A DNA stretch of 64,000 nucleotides from Thiomicrorhabdus sp. Milos-T2. GTDB lineage: Bacteria > Pseudomonadota > Gammaproteobacteria > Thiomicrospirales > Thiomicrospiraceae. A model generated the notes under the pieces. It was not told the origin of the DNA and did no database searches. It was given only the letters and a program-made list of their open reading frames with translations. Position 1 is the first letter of the stretch; each line of letters opens with the position of its first letter. Below are positions 9,110-17,699 of this stretch, one piece after another. Both the position numbers and the translations under genes were made by a program. The DNA lies in assembly GCF_000702325.1 (NCBI RefSeq), contig NZ_KL370891.1, positions 1,879,306 through 1,943,305 of the forward strand, given 5' to 3'.

Positions 9110-10513
9110 TTAAATACGCTGAATATCCATACGACCAGTTAATAAAAGCAATTTTGCTTTTAGTACATTTACGTCATAACGTGCAGATACCAAATCAGCA
9201 CGCGCTTTATCTAGCTGTGTTTCACCCGCCAAAACTTCCGTAATGGTAGAAACCCCATTTTTATAACGCTTCATTATTAATTTTTGCGCTTCACCCGCTT
9301 GCTGTACCGCTAAAACACTAGAACCCACTTGTTTAGTAGCAATTTGCAACTTCGTCCAGGTTGATAACACATCTAAACGTAATTTATTTTCTTGCGATTT
9401 AACCGCCGATTTTTTTTGTGCCGCAGATGCCTTAGCCATATCTACACTGCTACTCGTTACACCAAAATCTGTAATTTTCCAAGACACAACCCCTGCGATA
9501 GTGTAAGAACCATTATTTAATGCTAAAGACTCATCATTCCAATCTTGTCTTAACATCACATTAAAACTTGGATAATAAGCGGCTTCCGCCGCTTTAATTG
9601 CAAATGCTGTTGACGTGGCTTCATCACGCTTAGCCGCTAACTGATAGTTGTTATTTAATGCCAGTGACATCAACTCTTCTGCATTATCCACAGGCAGTTC
9701 TAAATCAACACGATTCGCCACATCGACATCTGCAGAGGCATCTACACTCATTAACATTTTTAAGGTATTTATTGCAATCTGCTCTTGACCTTGCGCTTTT
9801 AATAAAGCTACCTCAGCAGAAGACTGATTTACTTTGGCACTTAAAAATTCAGAACGTACTACCACCCCTTGTTCAACTAAGTTATGGGTTGTTTTTACAT
9901 AGGAATCTGCCGTTTCTTTAGCCTGTTTTGCAACCGTAATATAAGAACGGGCAGCATGAACAGCTTCATAGGCTTGATAAACATTAAAGGTCAAAAACTG
10001 CTGAACAGCCAAATCGCCTTTTTGAGCCGCTTCAATCATAGATTGTGCCTGATCTTCATAGCTACCAATTTTGCCACCATTCCAAACAGGAACTAATATC
10101 TCTATACGTGTATCAAAATCTGTATGGGCATCAGGGTGGTTTAGCTTATCTGGCTGGTAGCTATAATCACCAGAACCGAAAGCACTCGAAGTTGCGCTAT
10201 CAAATCCAAAATCAGATAATGAAGCCTGACGTTGCTGTAACTTCATTCCAAATACATTCAAAGCATTATCAGAATTACTGCCTGTAACAGAAAGTGTAAC
10301 TTGGGGTAAACGGCTAGATTCTGCTTTTGAGAGCGCCCCTTGAGCCTGTTTAATTCTTGCATCACTCACGGACATTTCTGGATTTTCTAACAAAGCAGCA
10401 TTTACGCAAGCTTTAAAATCCATTTTTTCTGCATAAGCAGATAATGGTAAAGAAGCTGACAATGCCAGCATCAAGACCGTTAACTTATTTTTAACCAATT
10501 TACCTTGTTTCAT
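9110..10513 (-). CDS. TolC-family outer-membrane efflux protein
   Basis: This is the outer-membrane channel of the tripartite exporter. It has a Sec signal peptide (cleavage after AYA, near residue 29) and the two long helical repeats of the OEP family. The first starts at FKACVNAALLENPEMSVSDARIKQAQGAL and the second ends in KRYKNGVSTITEVLAGETQLDKARADLVSARYDVNVLKAKLLLLTG. ATG at 10513 is chosen because GGAGAG stands just upstream; a GTG at 10528 would extend it by five residues. It is the first gene of the operon, 69 bp before the adaptor. Confidence 0.92.
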   Translation of the reverse strand: MKQGKLVKNKLTVLMLALSASLPLSAYAEKMDFKACVNAALLENPEMSVSDARIKQAQGALSKAESSRLPQVTLSVTGSNSDNALNVFGMKLQQRQASLSDFGFDSATSSAFGSGDYSYQPDKLNHPDAHTDFDTRIEILVPVWNGGKIGSYEDQAQSMIEAAQKGDLAVQQFLTFNVYQAYEAVHAARSYITVAKQAKETADSYVKTTHNLVEQGVVVRSEFLSAKVNQSSAEVALLKAQGQEQIAINTLKMLMSVDASADVDVANRVDLELPVDNAEELMSLALNNNYQLAAKRDEATSTAFAIKAAEAAYYPSFNVMLRQDWNDESLALNNGSYTIAGVVSWKITDFGVTSSSVDMAKASAAQKKSAVKSQENKLRLDVLSTWTKLQIATKQVGSSVLAVQQAGEAQKLIMKRYKNGVSTITEVLAGETQLDKARADLVSARYDVNVLKAKLLLLTGRMDIQRI

Positions 10514-10564
10514 TTTCTCTCCAGCCACTTGAATCTAACTTATCGCAAGGGGATTTTCAAAAAC

Positions 10565-10593
10565 CAAAAAAGGATGGTAAACCATCCTTTTTT
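10565..10593. terminator. Bidirectional rho-independent terminator
   Basis: AAGGATGG-TAAA-CCATCCTT flanked by A- and T-runs. On the minus strand it would end transcripts from the hydrolase gene and insulate the efflux operon. Confidence 0.8.
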
Positions 10594-10802
10594 ATTAACG
10601 TTAAGACCTTTTCACGAATATATGCTCTGAAGCTTAGGTCTCATAAAATAACCATAGCGATTATTAACTCATAACTCAAGCTTATTAACATATAAGCATT
10701 TTATAATATGTTCGGTATTATAAGGATTTAGAGCATATAAGCAAATTCTTATATTCCCTATTTTTTTATCGAAATAGATTTTTTAAAAAACTAAAACCCA
10801 AA

Positions 10803-11486
10803 CTAAAACCCTAAATCTACTACATTCCTTAACCAAACCAATTCGCCATGAAAAAAGTGACTTGCTGCCTCTCTCCAATACACATCTGGCTTATTCTTCA
10901 AACCCATACTCCAATCTAAGATTTCTTTAGCGGAAACCACTTCATCTTGCCCACCCTGAATAAGCATCCAAGGAACATCAATATCATCTATTTTTGAAAA
11001 ATCATACAAACCCACGGGAGGTGCTACAGTACAAATGGCTTGTGGCTGACAAGAAAAAAGTTCTTTCCAAGACATATAAGACTTGAGCGAAACATAACTA
11101 CCAAACGAAAAACCCGCTAAAACCAAATACTCACTATTAAAGGTGTCTTTAGCCCAATTAAAAACAGCGGCTAAATCTTGTTGTTCTCCCACACCACTAT
11201 CATATTCACCTTCACTCAGTCCTACCCCTCTAAAGTTGTATGCAATGGTTACATATCCTCGCTTTGCAAAAGCTCTTTCTAAAGTGGTAACGACTTTATT
11301 ATCCATTGTTCCGCCGTAAAGAGGGTGCGGATGACTAATTACAACCACTTTAACCACTTCCGCCTTAGCCACTTCACCTAATTTACCCAAGTCTCCCTCT
11401 TCAACGGCATCCACTTGAGGCTTGACTCTTACTTCAAGGTTACCTGCTGGGCCATTAATCAATGTTGTTTTATTTCTTTTATTCAA
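10803..11486 (-). CDS. Alpha/beta hydrolase of the COG2945 type
   Basis: This is a predicted serine hydrolase. VVISHPHPLYGGTMDNKVVTTL and FRGVGLSEGEYD are the family's signature blocks. AGFSFGSYV is the nucleophile elbow (Ser). IQGGQDEVV carries the acid and SHFFHG the final His. Its substrate is unknown; relatives are annotated only as esterase-like. The frame is open to 11597, but those first 37 codons match nothing in the family and run into a repeat. TTG at 11486, with AAAGAG upstream, gives about 227 residues, near the family length. It is divergent from pdxB. Confidence 0.8.
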   Translation of the reverse strand: MNKRNKTTLINGPAGNLEVRVKPQVDAVEEGDLGKLGEVAKAEVVKVVVISHPHPLYGGTMDNKVVTTLERAFAKRGYVTIAYNFRGVGLSEGEYDSGVGEQQDLAAVFNWAKDTFNSEYLVLAGFSFGSYVSLKSYMSWKELFSCQPQAICTVAPPVGLYDFSKIDDIDVPWMLIQGGQDEVVSAKEILDWSMGLKNKPDVYWREAASHFFHGELVWLRNVVDLGF

Positions 11487-11558
11487 AACTAAACTCTTTA
11501 TTATTTGCGAGAACTGAAAACTTACAGCCGATTCACCTGATTTCGTGGCAAAATACAT

Positions 11559-11631
11559 GAGAGCTTTGCAGGTGATGATTTCACTAGATGATTGCACGAG
11601 ATGATTTTACAAAATTTAGTGCAAAGCTCTC
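11559..11631. repeat. Short degenerate inverted-repeat element between hydrolase and pdxB
   Basis: GAGAGCTTTGCA and TGCAAAGCTCTC form 12-bp ends around about 50 bp that contain TTGCACGAGATGA. It looks like an internally deleted relative of the GAGACCTTTGCAC family, with one changed base per end. It occupies the divergent hydrolase/pdxB spacer. Confidence 0.6.
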
Positions 11632-11651
11632 TTTATCTTTTAATCAAACAG

Positions 11652-12803
11652 ATGACTATTATGACACTTCCTTCAAAAACCATTGTTATTGACGATGCCG
11701 TACCCTATGCAGAGGCTATTTTTTCACATCTTGGAAAAGTTATCACCCTACCCGGCAAATCTATTGATGCAAACACGGTCAAAAATGCAGACGCTTTAAT
11801 CGTAAGATCACGAACCCAAGTAAATCAAGAGTTACTACAAAACAGTAAAATCAAATTTGTAGGAAGCACCGTGGTTGGGTTAGACCACATAGATCAAGAA
11901 TACTTAAAAAACCAAAATATTGAGTTTTACTCTGCACAGGGTTGCAATGCAAACTCCGTTGCAGAATATATCATTACCGCTTTATATGAGCTAGCCGAGA
12001 CCTTTAACTTTACATTAACGGATAAAACCTTGGGTATTATTGGAGTGGGCAATGTTGGTCAAAAGGTTTATAACAAAGCGAAGCAGCTTGGAATGACCTG
12101 TTTATTAAATGACCCTCCAAAAGTAGAACAACTACCAGGCCTGGTAGATAGTGATAATTATGTAGACCTTGATACTTGTTTAACGGCAGATATTATTACC
12201 GTACACACGCCTCTAACAAAAACAGGCAAACACCCATCATATGACTTAATCTCAGCTGAAAAGCTCGCCAAAATCAGCCCTAACCAAATCATTATTAATG
12301 CTGCTCGCGGTGGTGTTATCAATGAAAAAGCCTGGATAAACACACCGACTCTAGCCAATATTATTGACTGCTGGGAAAACGAACCTAATATTAATGAACA
12401 ACTTTATAAAACAGCATTCCTAGCCACACCTCATGTAGCAGGGCATTCTTTAGATGCAAAAGTCGCTGGGAGCACAATGGTATACCATCAACTTTGCAAC
12501 TATTGGAGCACTCAACCACAAACCGGTTGGCAGAACAAACTACCTGAAAATCCAGAGCTAATTTCAATCACACAAGTTGACCCAATTCAAACCGCCATAC
12601 ATCAAATACTTAATAAATCCCATGATATTAAGAATGATGACAGAGCAATACGCTCCCAAAATATCTCAGAGGTTCACAAAAAGTATGAAGATTATCGAAG
12701 AAATTTTCCGATTTACAGAGAATTTAATAGGCATAAAGTCGCATCAACCAACAATAAAAAACTAAACAACTTACTGAATTTACTAGGATTTAATCTTATT
12801 TAG
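11652..12803 (+). CDS. pdxB: Erythronate-4-phosphate dehydrogenase
   Basis: PdxB oxidises 4-phosphoerythronate, the second step of the DXP-dependent vitamin B6 pathway. The protein has the D-2-hydroxyacid dehydrogenase layout. The substrate half begins KTIVIDDAVPYAEAIF; the Rossmann motif is GIIGVGNVGQKVYNKAKQLG; the catalytic Arg lies in INAARGGVINE; the Glu in CWENEP; and the His in TPHVAGHS. The C-terminal part is a PdxB-type dimerisation region. The start is uncertain between 11652 and 11661, neither with a strong ribosome site. It contains one copy of the 12-bp palindrome, coding for P-G-L-V. Confidence 0.93.
   Translation: MTIMTLPSKTIVIDDAVPYAEAIFSHLGKVITLPGKSIDANTVKNADALIVRSRTQVNQELLQNSKIKFVGSTVVGLDHIDQEYLKNQNIEFYSAQGCNANSVAEYIITALYELAETFNFTLTDKTLGIIGVGNVGQKVYNKAKQLGMTCLLNDPPKVEQLPGLVDSDNYVDLDTCLTADIITVHTPLTKTGKHPSYDLISAEKLAKISPNQIIINAARGGVINEKAWINTPTLANIIDCWENEPNINEQLYKTAFLATPHVAGHSLDAKVAGSTMVYHQLCNYWSTQPQTGWQNKLPENPELISITQVDPIQTAIHQILNKSHDIKNDDRAIRSQNISEVHKKYEDYRRNFPIYREFNRHKVASTNNKKLNNLLNLLGFNLI
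12134..12145. repeat. 12-bp palindrome ACCAGGCCTGGT, copy 3 (in pdxB)
   Basis: Exact copy inside pdxB. The frame reads CTA CCA GGC CTG GTA, giving L-P-G-L-V in a surface-like segment before the nucleotide-binding core. Confidence 0.9.
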
Positions 12804-12967
12804 GCAAATACATATTAGAGTATTAGCAACTCTTAATAAAATTAAGTTATAAAACCTATAAAAATTTTAGTTTTCTTTTTAATGCATTAATAAGTAATCT
12901 AAGCTCTGAAAATTAGAGACGTAATGTTTACCCTCATATAAAAATCCAATTTCAACGGAGAACATGA

Positions 12968-13540
12968 ATGAAATTAACTAACTTATTTAAAGCAGCCATC
13001 TTAGCTGTAACCGTAACAACTTTATCAGGTTGTGGAACTATGAATGCAATCGGCAACCTAAATGATGGCGCTGGCGATACTTTCATGGAAATCTGGGACA
13101 AATGGGTAGATGCAGAAGGTGATATAGCTGATGCAACTATGTGGGAAGTAACTGTTGATGAAGGTGTAGAACTAGAAGACGTTATTGACGCTATCAATGG
13201 TGTAGGTATTGCAAACAACATTAAAAACGTTGGTGAGTTACCTCTTTCTGAAGAACTAAAAGCTCGTGGTGTTGAATCTGGTGTTATTCACGTAATGTCT
13301 TTCTGTAACCCTGATACAGCACGTAAAATGATTGACTTCTCTCCTGCAATGGGCGGCTTCCTACCTTGTCGTGTAAATATCATTGAAGAACCTGATGGTC
13401 GTCTACATATTTATACAATGAACATGGATATGGCAATTAAAATGGGTAAAAAAATGCCTCCAGAACTTTACGAAGCAACCATGCAAGTTCGTAACACTAT
13501 GTGGGAAATGCTTCAAAAAGGTAAATCAGGGGAATTCTAA
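12968..13540 (+). CDS. DUF302-domain lipoprotein
   Basis: The protein has 190 residues and a lipoprotein signal (lipobox LSGC, Cys at residue 22). The body resembles the DUF302 family: a mixed fold with GVIHVMSFCNPDTARKMIDFSPAMGGFLPCRVNIIEEPDGRLHIYTMNMDMAIKMGKKMPPEL. The function of that family is not established. Two cysteines (in SFCNP and LPCRV) could pair in the periplasm. GGAG seven bases before the ATG at 12968 supports the start. It stands alone, followed 147 bp later by a strong terminator. Confidence 0.75.
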   Translation: MKLTNLFKAAILAVTVTTLSGCGTMNAIGNLNDGAGDTFMEIWDKWVDAEGDIADATMWEVTVDEGVELEDVIDAINGVGIANNIKNVGELPLSEELKARGVESGVIHVMSFCNPDTARKMIDFSPAMGGFLPCRVNIIEEPDGRLHIYTMNMDMAIKMGKKMPPELYEATMQVRNTMWEMLQKGKSGEF

Positions 13541-13687
13541 GCCCAACCTTTACTAGCTGCTTTATCTCACCCAACAAATGAGTGGGGGATAAAGCAAAAG
13601 GCCCGGTTATTAGTTCCCTTTTGACTTATAGAATAACTAGATTTATAAATAACTAGACTTACTTATTACCCAGGCCTTTACATAAGA

Positions 13688-13721
13688 CCGCGAAATACGA
13701 TGGTATCTCGCGGTTTTTTTT
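13688..13721 (+). terminator. Strong rho-independent terminator
   Basis: CCGCGA(A)ATAC-GATG-GTAT(C)TCGCGG is followed by eight T. It lies 147 bp downstream of the DUF302 lipoprotein gene. Confidence 0.85.
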
Positions 13722-14283
13722 CGCAAAAAATTCCTTTAACAAATCTATCTAAAGCTTCCAAACCAATCTGTAAGTTCGCTATCTCAACCACAAATAATAA
13801 AGCTTAGTCCTGCCATCGATAAACAAAAACTCAACTCCCCTCTTAAGCATTAATTAAATTGATACAAATTCCATTAACAATCCAAAGATAAACTTCAAAC
13901 CAACAACTAATTAATAGACTATTTACCACTCTCAGCTAAACCCATTACAAACCCAATACTTAAAATAAAGCTAAAAAAAGTGTAGTAAATCTGCAACACA
14001 TAAACATTTACCAACCGACAAAAATTTACAGCCCCCCATAAATACAGTTAATTTACGTAGAAATAGTTTTTTTATCTATTCATTTCAACCAGTTATAAGC
14101 CATAAAAAATTTTATACCGCCATACATAAACATACCATTAAATACTTATATAAATTTAATGAAGACTTAAATTTTTTTAATTACCAATATGTATTTAATT
14201 ACTGCATAGTAGCACTCGAAACAGATAACCAGGCCTGGTAAAACCAAACCTGATTAACAAAAAACAACAACAAGAGAATAAAA
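13722..14283. other. AT-rich gene-free stretch upstream of the FadL-type porin gene
   Basis: About 560 bp with no credible coding frame on either strand. It is very AT-rich and holds one copy of the 12-bp palindrome at 14228. It probably contains the porin promoter, but I could not single out clear -35/-10 boxes. Confidence 0.5.
14228..14239. repeat. 12-bp palindrome ACCAGGCCTGGT, copy 4
   Basis: Exact copy, about 45 bp before the porin start codon, flanked TA/AA. A position in the leader of the transcript is likely. Confidence 0.9.
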
Positions 14284-15486
14284 ATGAAAAAAACTAAATT
14301 AGCTCTAGCAATTGCATCAGCAGCAATGATTTCAACACCGGTTTTAGCAACCAATGGTGATAACCTAATCGGTCTAGGTGCTCAAGCACGTGCTTTAGGT
14401 GGTACAGGTACTGCAGCATTTTACGGTTCAGAGAACGCACTAACAAACCCTGCTTTATTAGGGAAATCTACTGGTTCTGAATTTACCATTGGTGGTACAG
14501 TATTTATGCCGAATGTTGAAGCTTCTACTGATGTTGCAGCTCCTGGTACAACTAAAACTTCTAAGAGCGACAATGACCTTAACATTATCCCAGAAGTATC
14601 AATGTCAACTCGCATCAACGATAACTGGACATTTGGTTTAGGCATGTTTGGTTCTGCGGGTATGGGTGTTGATTACCGTGATGAATCAGCTTTATTTAAA
14701 GGTTACAGCAATCTACAGCTGCTGAAATTTGCTCCATCTTTAGCTTACAATGAAGATAATTTTGGTATTGGATTCGCACCTGTGATTCAATATGGTGCAT
14801 TAGATATCAATTATGACTTTGGTGGAACTGTTGGAAACGGCATGTCTACAGACCTTGGTTATGGGTATAATTTAGGTGCTTATTTTGATGTATCCAAAAA
14901 TTTCACAATTGGTGCTTCTTATGAATCAGCAATTTCAATGGAATATAAAGATCAGATTTCAACTGCCGCTGCTGGCTTCAATACGGGGTTAGGCCTAGCA
15001 TTAAACCTAGGTGATAAACTAGAGCAACCAGCAACAATTAAAATTGGTGCCGCATATACAACGGGGAACATTATGTTAACTGCGGATGCTAAACAAATAA
15101 AATGGGGCGATGCCGAAGGTTATAAAGATTTTAACTGGAAAGACCAAAATGTCTTAGCTTTAGGAGCCAAATACTCTGGTAACGATTATTGGATAGGAGC
15201 TGGTTATAACTTTGGTTCTGATCCAATAGATAAATTAAGCGATACCACTAGAGAAAATCAAGCAATTAACCTACTTAACAACCATTTCTTTCCGGGTATA
15301 GTTGAAAGCCATGTTTCTTTAGGTGGAGGATATTCTTTAAGTAAAAATACAATGATCGAAGGTTCAGTTGTTTATGCTCCTGAAGTAACTAAAACGATTG
15401 ATACAACACTTCTTACTGGAGCAAGTTCACATACAGTTAAACACTCACAAATGGGTTACACTGTTAGCTTAAAAATGAACTTCTAA
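14284..15486 (+). CDS. OmpP1/FadL/TodX-family outer-membrane protein
   Basis: This is a 400-residue outer-membrane beta-barrel of the FadL type, which lets hydrophobic compounds such as fatty acids or aromatics cross the outer membrane. It has a signal peptide ending at VLA (residue 22). The mature N terminus TNGDNLIGLGAQARALGGTGTAAF matches the FadL plug start with its N-terminal hatch. Alternating hydrophobic strands follow, and the protein ends in a C-terminal Phe (SLKMNF), typical of barrel proteins recognised by BamA. AAGAGAA precedes the ATG. It is a single-gene unit with its own terminator. The substrate is not known. Confidence 0.88.
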   Translation: MKKTKLALAIASAAMISTPVLATNGDNLIGLGAQARALGGTGTAAFYGSENALTNPALLGKSTGSEFTIGGTVFMPNVEASTDVAAPGTTKTSKSDNDLNIIPEVSMSTRINDNWTFGLGMFGSAGMGVDYRDESALFKGYSNLQLLKFAPSLAYNEDNFGIGFAPVIQYGALDINYDFGGTVGNGMSTDLGYGYNLGAYFDVSKNFTIGASYESAISMEYKDQISTAAAGFNTGLGLALNLGDKLEQPATIKIGAAYTTGNIMLTADAKQIKWGDAEGYKDFNWKDQNVLALGAKYSGNDYWIGAGYNFGSDPIDKLSDTTRENQAINLLNNHFFPGIVESHVSLGGGYSLSKNTMIEGSVVYAPEVTKTIDTTLLTGASSHTVKHSQMGYTVSLKMNF

Positions 15487-15514
15487 TTCTTAACTGAAAT
15501 TAGTTCAAGCTAAA

Positions 15515-15548
15515 TAGCCGTACTAGATTTATCTAGTGCGGCTTTTTT
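15515..15548 (+). terminator. Terminator of the FadL-type porin gene
   Basis: AGCCG-TACTAGAT-TT-ATCTAGTG-CGGCT followed by six T, 29 bp after the stop codon. Confidence 0.85.
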
Positions 15549-15728
15549 ATTACTTAATATTTTTAACACCCCCATCAGATTTTTAAAACAACCCACCAGG
15601 TCTGGTAACTTTCAAGCATCAGCTCTTGTCATATTTTTTTAATCAAATTTCCGCCTTCAAACATTGTGTTTCTGCTAGTTAATGAATACTATTGACTCAA
15701 CCAATCTACGTTTTAAGGAAAAGTTTTT

Positions 15729-16577
15729 ATGGCGAATGTTTTAATTGCAGGTTGTGGCGACATTGGTTGTCAGTTAGGTTCTTTATTAGTTCAACAAAAC
15801 CATACTATTTACGGAATTAGACGCAATGTTGAAGACATTCCGGATTCAATCTCTCCTATTCAAGCCGATTTAGCTTTAAAACTGCCTGAAATACCTTCTG
15901 ATATTGATTATGTTTTTTATATTGCCTCCGCTGGAAAGTACAAGGATTCGGCTTATTACCAAGCCTATGTTTTAGGTGTGCAACATACCTTAGAAGCCAT
16001 GCAAAACAAAAACATAAAACGACTCTTTTTTATCTCAAGTAGTTCAGTATTTGGTCAAAGTGACGGTGAAAAAGTCGATGAAACAAGCCCGACTTCAGAT
16101 GCCAATTTTTCTACCAAACGATTATTAGAGGGGGAAGCCTTAATTAATGAAAGCAAAATACCATCAACGGTGATCCGCTTTGGGGGAATTTATGGCCCTG
16201 GCAGAACTCATTTAATTGATTTAGTTCAATCTGGTAAAGCTCACTGTATGGAAGATGTTTGGAGCAACCGAATACACTCTGCCGATTGTGCTGGAATGCT
16301 TGCGCATTTAATGAATTACGATATTAAAAATCCTGAAAAAGTGGAATCACTTTACGTAGGAGTCGACAATCAACCTACCTCTTCATGTGAAGTTTATGAC
16401 TGGCTTGCCGAACAACTTTGTGTACCCGATGTTGAACACATTGAGCCTAAAGAGTCATCACGCCAAATGCGCAGTAACAAACGACTTTCTAACGCGCGTA
16501 TTAAATCGACAGGATATGAGTTTATTTACCCAAGCTATCAAGATGGCTACCTTGCATTGTTAGATACTCTCGATTAA
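15729..16577 (+). CDS. NAD(P)-dependent epimerase/dehydratase-like SDR protein (YeeZ type)
   Basis: This is an extended short-chain dehydrogenase of 282 residues. The dinucleotide-binding loop is IAGCGDIGCQLG at residues 6-17, with a Gly-rich pattern fitting an atypical SDR. A Ser-rich strand (FFISSSSVFGQ) follows, then VIRFGGIYGPGRTHLIDLV. The usual Tyr-x-x-x-Lys catalytic pair is not obvious: the corresponding region reads FSTKRLLEGE. It may therefore bind a cofactor or act in an unusual way. It resembles E. coli YeeZ, which has no settled function. Upstream lies an imperfect copy of the 12-bp palindrome (15594). Confidence 0.75.
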   Translation: MANVLIAGCGDIGCQLGSLLVQQNHTIYGIRRNVEDIPDSISPIQADLALKLPEIPSDIDYVFYIASAGKYKDSAYYQAYVLGVQHTLEAMQNKNIKRLFFISSSSVFGQSDGEKVDETSPTSDANFSTKRLLEGEALINESKIPSTVIRFGGIYGPGRTHLIDLVQSGKAHCMEDVWSNRIHSADCAGMLAHLMNYDIKNPEKVESLYVGVDNQPTSSCEVYDWLAEQLCVPDVEHIEPKESSRQMRSNKRLSNARIKSTGYEFIYPSYQDGYLALLDTLD

Positions 16578-16624
16578 CTTGCCTCAAAATTTTTATTAAA
16601 TGGATTCTCAAGCACTTAAAAAAC

Positions 16625-16795
16625 CAACCACTAAGGCACTGAGGCACACGAAATAAAAAATAAATCTAAGCTATTAGAAAAGCATGTGTCATCAATTCTT
16701 TAGCAAATAAATCATTATGTCTATATTGATTAATCATTTAATTTAAGTTGGTATTAGACTTCAGAAATCTTCGTGCTTTCATGTCTTAGCGGTTA
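16625..16795. repeat. Paired CACGAAG-type inverted repeat (degenerate)
   Basis: The left arm ACCACTAAGGCACTGAGGCA and the right arm CTTCGTGCTTTCATGTCTTA are a diverged pair of the ACCACGAAGACACGAAGGCA family, about 110 bp apart. It fills the space between the convergent SDR and fxsA genes. Confidence 0.6.
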
Positions 16796-16799
16796 ACTT

Positions 16800-17273
16800 T
16801 TATTTTTCTTTAAACTCACCATCTATCACATCTTTTTTAATCGCTTTAGCTGGCTGCTCTGGCTTTTCAGCCCACTCACCTTCATAAACGGATTCTTCAG
16901 ATTGATAACGGTAGCGGCTTGAGGTTTGCATACCTTTTAACGTTTGTTTAATTAAAAATCGACGTATTAATGGGACTAAAAACAGTAAACCGATTGAATC
17001 GGTAATTAATCCTGGAAAAAATAAAAATACGCCTCCAAAAAAGATAAATACACCTTCAAGCATACTCCCTTGTGGGGATTTTCCAGCGGCCATTTCTAAT
17101 TGAGCATTTTGTAAAGTCGCCATGCCTTGACTACGTATTAAAAACACCCCCAGAACAGCCGTAAAAATGGTGAGTAAAATAGTGGGTAAAGCACCAATCA
17201 CATTGCCAACTTGTATTAAAAAATACAGCTCTATTAACGGTACAACAAATAAAAGCAGGAATAAAATTCTCAT
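16800..17273 (-). CDS. fxsA: FxsA-family membrane protein
   Basis: This is an integral membrane protein of the FxsA family. In E. coli, FxsA overproduction eases exclusion of phage T7 by the F plasmid; its normal role is unclear. ATG at 17273 gives 157 residues, with membrane helices at about 3-21, 25-45 and 75-105 (PLIELYFLIQVG; GALPTILLTIFTAVLGVFLI; MLEGVFIFFGGVFLFFPGLITDSIGLLFLVP). The PG(L/I)(I/L)TD motif is the family's signature. A charged cytoplasmic tail follows. The frame is open to 17372, but that extension is not typical of the family. The ribosome site is weak. Confidence 0.88.
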   Translation of the reverse strand: MRILFLLLFVVPLIELYFLIQVGNVIGALPTILLTIFTAVLGVFLIRSQGMATLQNAQLEMAAGKSPQGSMLEGVFIFFGGVFLFFPGLITDSIGLLFLVPLIRRFLIKQTLKGMQTSSRYRYQSEESVYEGEWAEKPEQPAKAIKKDVIDGEFKEK

Positions 17274-17436
17274 TTTAAGGTCTCTATTTATAAGGAATAG
17301 TTTGAGTCTAACCTTACAGTCGGTTAAAAACATTGAGGGAGACTTAATCTTCACGATTAAGACACTTAGCACGCTTTATTAAAAGCCATAAAAGATTATA
17401 ATTGCATAATGACATTTAACTCGCTTAATTTAATGT

Positions 17437-17620
17437 GAGACCTTTGCACGAGATAGGTGCGAAAGAAAAATGAGGTAAAATTTGCCTGATTGCGGCGGAA
17501 AACGCAGGGAATAGCTAGCTATTCGCAAGTTGTCGCCCAGCGGAAGTGCCCTTGGGGTACAACAAAAATCAGGTGAATTTTAACCATTTTTACTCGTGCA
17601 TATTCTCGTGCAAAGGTCTC
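17437..17620. mobile_element. MITE-like element, copy 1 (long form)
   Basis: This copy is 184 bp, with perfect 17-bp terminal inverted repeats, GAGACCTTTGCACGAGA at the left and its complement at the right. The whole element is an imperfect long palindrome with TAGCTAGCTA near its middle. It is flanked by a perfect 5-bp direct repeat, AATGT on each side. No coding capacity. It lies between fxsA and dsbD. Confidence 0.85.
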
Positions 17621-17699
17621 AATGTTTAATCGTTAACATCAAATAGCGCTCTGTCTTTTTTAAATAGGTTCAAAAAAGACTTTTTCAAGCATAAGGCAC